Position numbers and translations under genes: made by a program. From an uncultured Agathobaculum sp. (GTDB lineage Bacteria; Bacillota; Clostridia; Oscillospirales; Butyricicoccaceae), in the NCBI GenBank assembly GCA_934504345.1, contig CAKSVR010000016.1:1-42695 (forward strand): a stretch of 42,695 bases of DNA, read 5' to 3'. Below the pieces are notes generated by a model, which saw only the letters and a program-made list of their open reading frames with translations, did no database searches and was not told the origin of the DNA. Positions 40,701 through 42,695 of this stretch are shown in pieces; position 1 is the stretch's first letter; each line of letters starts with the position of its first letter.

Positions 40701-41311
40701 AGGCCGCTGAGCAAACACCGCCGCCGCGCCGTGAGGTTCAGCTGCGCGCGCCGCTGTTCGAGCAGAGCGAGCGAAAGCTCACGCCCGCCGAGATCGGCAC
40801 GGCGCACCATCTGTTCATGCAGTTCTGCGATTTTGACAAGGCCAGTGCACCGGACGGCGTGGAAAACGAGCTCAAACGCCTCGCGGACAAGCGTATTTTG
40901 TCCGCAGAACAGGCGGATGCTGTGGATAAGCGCAAGATCGAACGGTTCTTTGCCTCCGACCTGTACCGCAGGCTCATGGCGGAGAACAAAGTCCGCCGCG
41001 AGTTCAAATTCTCCGTGCTCGTTCCGGCAAAGGAATATTTTCCGGTCGCAGAGGATGCACCCGAGGAGAACGTGCTCCTGCAGGGTGTTATCGACTGCCT
41101 GATCGAAACACCGGAGGGCTTTGTCGTGCTCGACTTCAAGACCGACCGCATCAAAAAGGGCGGCGAGGACGAGCGGGCGGAAAAATACCGTCCGCAGCTG
41201 GCGGCCTATGCCCGCGCCGTGCAGGAGATATACGGAAAGCCCGTCCGCGACTGCGTGCTGTACTTTTTCCACACCGGCGGTACCAAATGGGTGTCGCTCG
41301 ACACGGAATGA
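37736..41311 (+). CDS. addA: ATP-dependent helicase/nuclease subunit A (AddA)
   Basis: A 1191-residue UvrD-like helicase with a C-terminal nuclease. SF1 motifs appear in order: Q-motif WTADQQTAI, Walker A SAAAGSGKT (residues 22-30), motif Ia TTVHALCLSLA, motif II VDEYQDTN, motif III VGDVKQSIYGFRLADPSIF, motif V IMSIHKSKGLEFPVV and motif VI LYVAMTRAKEKL. The nuclease centre VVLDFKTDRIKKGG lies near the C-terminus, after GTAHHLFMQF. The start at 37736 is preferred over an ATG two codons earlier because GGGAGGGG ends only at that earlier codon. No terminator is obvious after the stop. Confidence 0.96.
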   Translation: MPKWTADQQTAINDRGGALLVSAAAGSGKTAVLTERVLRRLTDPNDPVDIDRLLLVTFTNAAAAEMRERISAALGAAVAANPADTRLRRQLFLVHRAKITTVHALCLSLAREQAAVLGIAPDFRLMDENEGKLLRAEVLEEVLEAAYEKADEKFLALCDLLSSGRDDSKLGQVILGTYEKIQAHPDPRAFLEDVRAGLYARGMDTPHGRVLLEQAKSATMHGFAFLQMAISEVEGIDELTDNYLPTLQSDISQAEHLLEALHSGDWDACVKAARAAEPMRLKAARKFDDKDFLARIQAMRKEWKDIVKDIREKWLTVTAEEAEYDRGLTAPALFALIDMVNAFDDAFSAAKRARNAADFGDLEHFAVRLLYTDGKPSALAKTLSAQYAEIAVDEYQDTNAVQDAIFRALSRDESNLFMVGDVKQSIYGFRLADPSIFLEKYRSFADASAAQDGQPRRVVLGQNFRSRAAVLDACNYLFSAVMGETVGDLVYTDREALHLGADYYPEAGNARYKTEVLLVDAEGLSEDDDAPDKTVLEARLAAQRIRALLDEGFPVTDKQTGQLRPVTPGDIVILLRSPKSKAPAYIAALEQVGITGSAEQRGGLMETAEVGTMVSLLSIIDNPRQDVDLIGVMRSPLFGFTEQELADIRLVDRHISYYDALLQSRGDFPKAEAFLQRLDYLRTFACDQPVYRLLWEIYDQTGALGLYGALPNGAQRQSNLLTFFERARAFEGQGFRGLFDFVRLLRGMLEQGEDFQTVGAEATGGAVRIMSIHKSKGLEFPVVIAADCAKQFNKTDLREPVLVHQNLGFGSKCRDRDRGVQYNTVERTAVLEQQQREMISEELRVLYVAMTRAKEKLILTAASATLRRSVQKWALLASLDELPQYAMGAVNAPLAWILTPLLRHPCARALREEYAPDMAEHGTDNDAFTLRVYRPDELTAPEAELFRFADTETGDYAVQPHLDYAHAYLADLPSKLTATGVGRGYRADEAAEQTPPPRREVQLRAPLFEQSERKLTPAEIGTAHHLFMQFCDFDKASAPDGVENELKRLADKRILSAEQADAVDKRKIERFFASDLYRRLMAENKVRREFKFSVLVPAKEYFPVAEDAPEENVLLQGVIDCLIETPEGFVVLDFKTDRIKKGGEDERAEKYRPQLAAYARAVQEIYGKPVRDCVLYFFHTGGTKWVSLDTE

Positions 41312-41383
41312 CAGCACCTGACAGGGTTCGGCAGTGCGTGCAGAGCGTGCAGTTAAGAGGGCGTTAAGAAACACCGCCGCGCA

Positions 41384-41412
41384 TTGACAGAGGCGGTCGG
41401 TGATGGTACTCT
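41384..41412 (+). promoter_or_regulatory. promoter of a possible small RNA or long guaB leader
   Basis: Consensus TTGACA (41384-41389), 17 bases and TACTCT (41407-41412). It lies in the 395-base gap between addA and guaB, nearly 300 bases from guaB. Confidence 0.45.
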
Positions 41413-41418
41413 GGGTAC

Positions 41419-41536
41419 AGAAAACCAAGGGACACCGGAAAGCTCCGGACGGTTCCGCAGTATTTCATCTGCCACCATCATTCATTCCTCATTTCCAAAG
41501 AAAAGTCCGCAGACGGAAACGCCTGCGGATTTTTCT
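41419..41536 (+). ncRNA. candidate small RNA or attenuated leader upstream of guaB
   Basis: The stretch runs from the expected start of the promoter at 41384-41412 to an intrinsic terminator at 41506-41534 (TCCGCAG/CTGCGGA with two more inner pairs, a GAAA loop, then TTTTT). An inner hairpin CCGGA/TCCGG lies near 41434-41447. There is no convincing open frame. I do not recognise a riboswitch or known small RNA class. Confidence 0.35.
41506..41534 (+). terminator. intrinsic terminator between addA and guaB
   Basis: TCCGCAG (41506-41512) with CTGCGGA (41523-41529), an inner CG/CG pair around GAAA, and a T-run. It could end the addAB message, the candidate RNA, or both. Confidence 0.75.
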
Positions 41537-41626
41537 GTTTGTCAGACGATGGCTCCGCGGCAGCTCTTTGCACGGATTGCATAACGCGCCCTCGGCAAAA
41601 ATCGTGAAAAACCGTCATATGCCCGC

Positions 41627-41655
41627 TTTACTTTGACCGGCAAACAGGATATAAT
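41627..41655 (+). promoter_or_regulatory. promoter of guaB
   Basis: TTTACT (41627-41632), 17 bases and consensus TATAAT (41650-41655), 51 bases before the start codon. Confidence 0.7.
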
Positions 41656-41706
41656 AAATCTATCTATAAAAAACGACCCCGAATTGGAGAAAAGGAGAAC
41701 GACGAA

Positions 41707-42695
41707 ATGGCGTATTATTTCAGTGAACCTTCCCACACGTTTAACGAGTACCTGCTGGTGCCGGGTTATTCCTCTGCGGAGTGTATGCCGGCCAATGTCA
41801 GCCTTCGCACCCCGATCGTAAAGTTCAAAAAGGGTGAGGAATCCGCGCTGTATGCCAACATTCCGATGGTTTCCGCGATCATGCAGGCCGTATCGGATGA
41901 CCGCATGGCCATCGCACTTGCACAGGAGGGCGGCATCTCCTTTATCTTCGGTTCGCAGTCTATCGAGAGCGAAGCGGCGATGGTTTCCCGCGTAAAGAGC
42001 TACAAGGCCGGCTTCATCGTATCCGATTCCAACGTAAAGCCGGACACCACCCTTGATGAAGTCCTCAAGCTCAAGGAGCGCACCGGCCACTCCACGATGG
42101 CAGTTACCGACGACGGCACCGCGAACGGCAAGCTGCTCGGCATCGTCACCAGCCGCGACTACCGCGTTTCCCGTATGGACCGCAGCGTCAAGGTTGAGGA
42201 GTTCATGACGCCGTTTGACAAGCTCATCACCGCTCCGGCGGACACCAGCCTCAAGATCGCCAATGACATCATCTGGGACAACAAGCTGAACTCTCTGCCG
42301 CTGGTAGACGACAAGCAGCACCTCGTTTATATGGTATTCCGCAAGGACTACGACAGCCACAAGGCAAACTCGCTCGAGCTGCTCGACCAGCACAAGCGCT
42401 ACGTTGTAGGCGCAGGCATCAACACCCGCGACTACGCAGAGCGTGTTCCGGCACTGGTTGAGGCGGGCGCAGACGTTCTCTGCATCGACTCCTCCGAGGG
42501 CTTCTCCGAGTGGCAGAGCCGCACCCTGGCCTGGGTACGCGCAAAGTACGGCGACAGCGTAAAGGTCGGCGCGGGCAACGTTGTTGACCGTGAGGGCTTC
42601 CGCTTCCTCGCTGAGGCCGGCGCGGACTTCATCAAGGTCGGCATCGGCGGCGGCTCCATCTGCATCACCCGTGAGCAGAAGGGCATCGGCCGCGG
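41707..42695 (+). CDS. guaB: IMP dehydrogenase, C-terminus beyond the window
   Basis: The frame is open from ATG 41707 (AAAAGGAG upstream) to the right edge, giving about 329 residues. The enzyme oxidises IMP to XMP, the first committed step to GMP. The N-terminus FNEYLLVPGYSSAECMPANV and NIPMVSAIMQAVSDDRMAIA form the start of the barrel. A CBS-domain pair is inserted (GHSTMAVTDDGTANGKLLGI; EFMTPFDKLITAPADTSL). GADVLCIDSSEGFSEWQ is the NAD-site block, and KVGIGGGSICITREQKGIGR holds the catalytic cysteine. The GIGGGSIC loop, instead of the more common GIGPGSIC, and the SSAECMPANV start place it in the variant IMPDH group frequent in Clostridia. Confidence 0.94.
   Translation, partial: MAYYFSEPSHTFNEYLLVPGYSSAECMPANVSLRTPIVKFKKGEESALYANIPMVSAIMQAVSDDRMAIALAQEGGISFIFGSQSIESEAAMVSRVKSYKAGFIVSDSNVKPDTTLDEVLKLKERTGHSTMAVTDDGTANGKLLGIVTSRDYRVSRMDRSVKVEEFMTPFDKLITAPADTSLKIANDIIWDNKLNSLPLVDDKQHLVYMVFRKDYDSHKANSLELLDQHKRYVVGAGINTRDYAERVPALVEAGADVLCIDSSEGFSEWQSRTLAWVRAKYGDSVKVGAGNVVDREGFRFLAEAGADFIKVGIGGGSICITREQKGIGR

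Noticed and set aside
37445..41428. Open antisense frame of 1327 codons opposite addA
   Set aside because: It mirrors the GC-rich, strongly biased codons of addA, has no ribosome binding site and reads as low-complexity sequence. The same holds for the long antisense frames at 4016-6997, 34720-37197, 16694-18175 and 26192-27340.
1..42695. tRNA or rRNA genes, prophage or insertion-sequence transposases
   Set aside because: No cloverleaf, rRNA-like stretch, integrase or transposase motif was seen on either strand.

Overview
The window looks like a chromosomal segment of a GC-rich, low-G+C-phylum (Bacillota) anaerobe of class Clostridia. The evidence is hrcA-grpE-dnaK-dnaJ behind a CIRCE operator, an addB-addA pair, an FMN-riboswitch rib operon, a sporulation sigma factor of the SigG type, an S-layer-homology surface protein and strong AGGAGG ribosome binding sites. 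Codon use and gene content would fit the Oscillospirales (for example Butyricicoccaceae), but that placement is inference.

Layout. (1) 1-2957: a Gfo/Idh/MocA oxidoreductase (cut by the left edge) and an IolE-like TIM-barrel enzyme on the minus strand, divergent from an AraC-type regulator. (2) 2958-3667: terminator hairpins, remnants of decayed coding sequence, then a promoter with a perfect LacI-type operator. (3) 3668-7942: a secreted SLH-anchored metallophosphoesterase, a structured repeat, and a sigG-like gene whose end has lost the DNA-recognition helix. (4) 8212-14044: pta, a small membrane-anchored protein, a 500-base structured non-coding stretch, a SLOG-family protein, a YihY/BrkB membrane protein, a flavoprotein and citrate synthase. 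(5) 14122-23723: a sugar catabolic region holding a TIM-barrel isomerase, a complete ribose/inositol-type ABC importer (binding protein, ATPase, permease), a LacI regulator and two more Gfo/Idh/MocA oxidoreductases, with an unrelated membrane protein between them. (6) 23940-28984: the class I heat-shock operon hrcA-grpE-dnaK-dnaJ. (7) 29111-30113: an RNHCP zinc protein and a small membrane-anchored protein. (8) 30156-34174: ribD-ribE-ribBA-ribH on the minus strand behind an FMN riboswitch and its terminator. (9) 34375-41311: addB-addA. (10) 41384-42695: a possible small RNA or leader, then guaB, cut by the right edge.

The most interesting non-standard signal is a dispersed intergenic element of about 210 bases, present twice in full (6815-7026 and 22454-22659) and once as its 3' part (33756-33842, inside the ribD leader). 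Its hairpin stems change in a compensatory way between copies, and the loops of two neighbouring hairpins are complementary with paired changes (CACG/CGTG in one copy, TGCG/CGCA in the other), as expected of a kissing-loop RNA. A second repeat family, inverted arrays of a purine-rich 7-base unit, sits in three gaps: grpE-dnaK, dnaK-dnaJ and ribBA-ribH. The SigG-like protein without its region 4.2 recognition helix is the oddest protein-coding feature.
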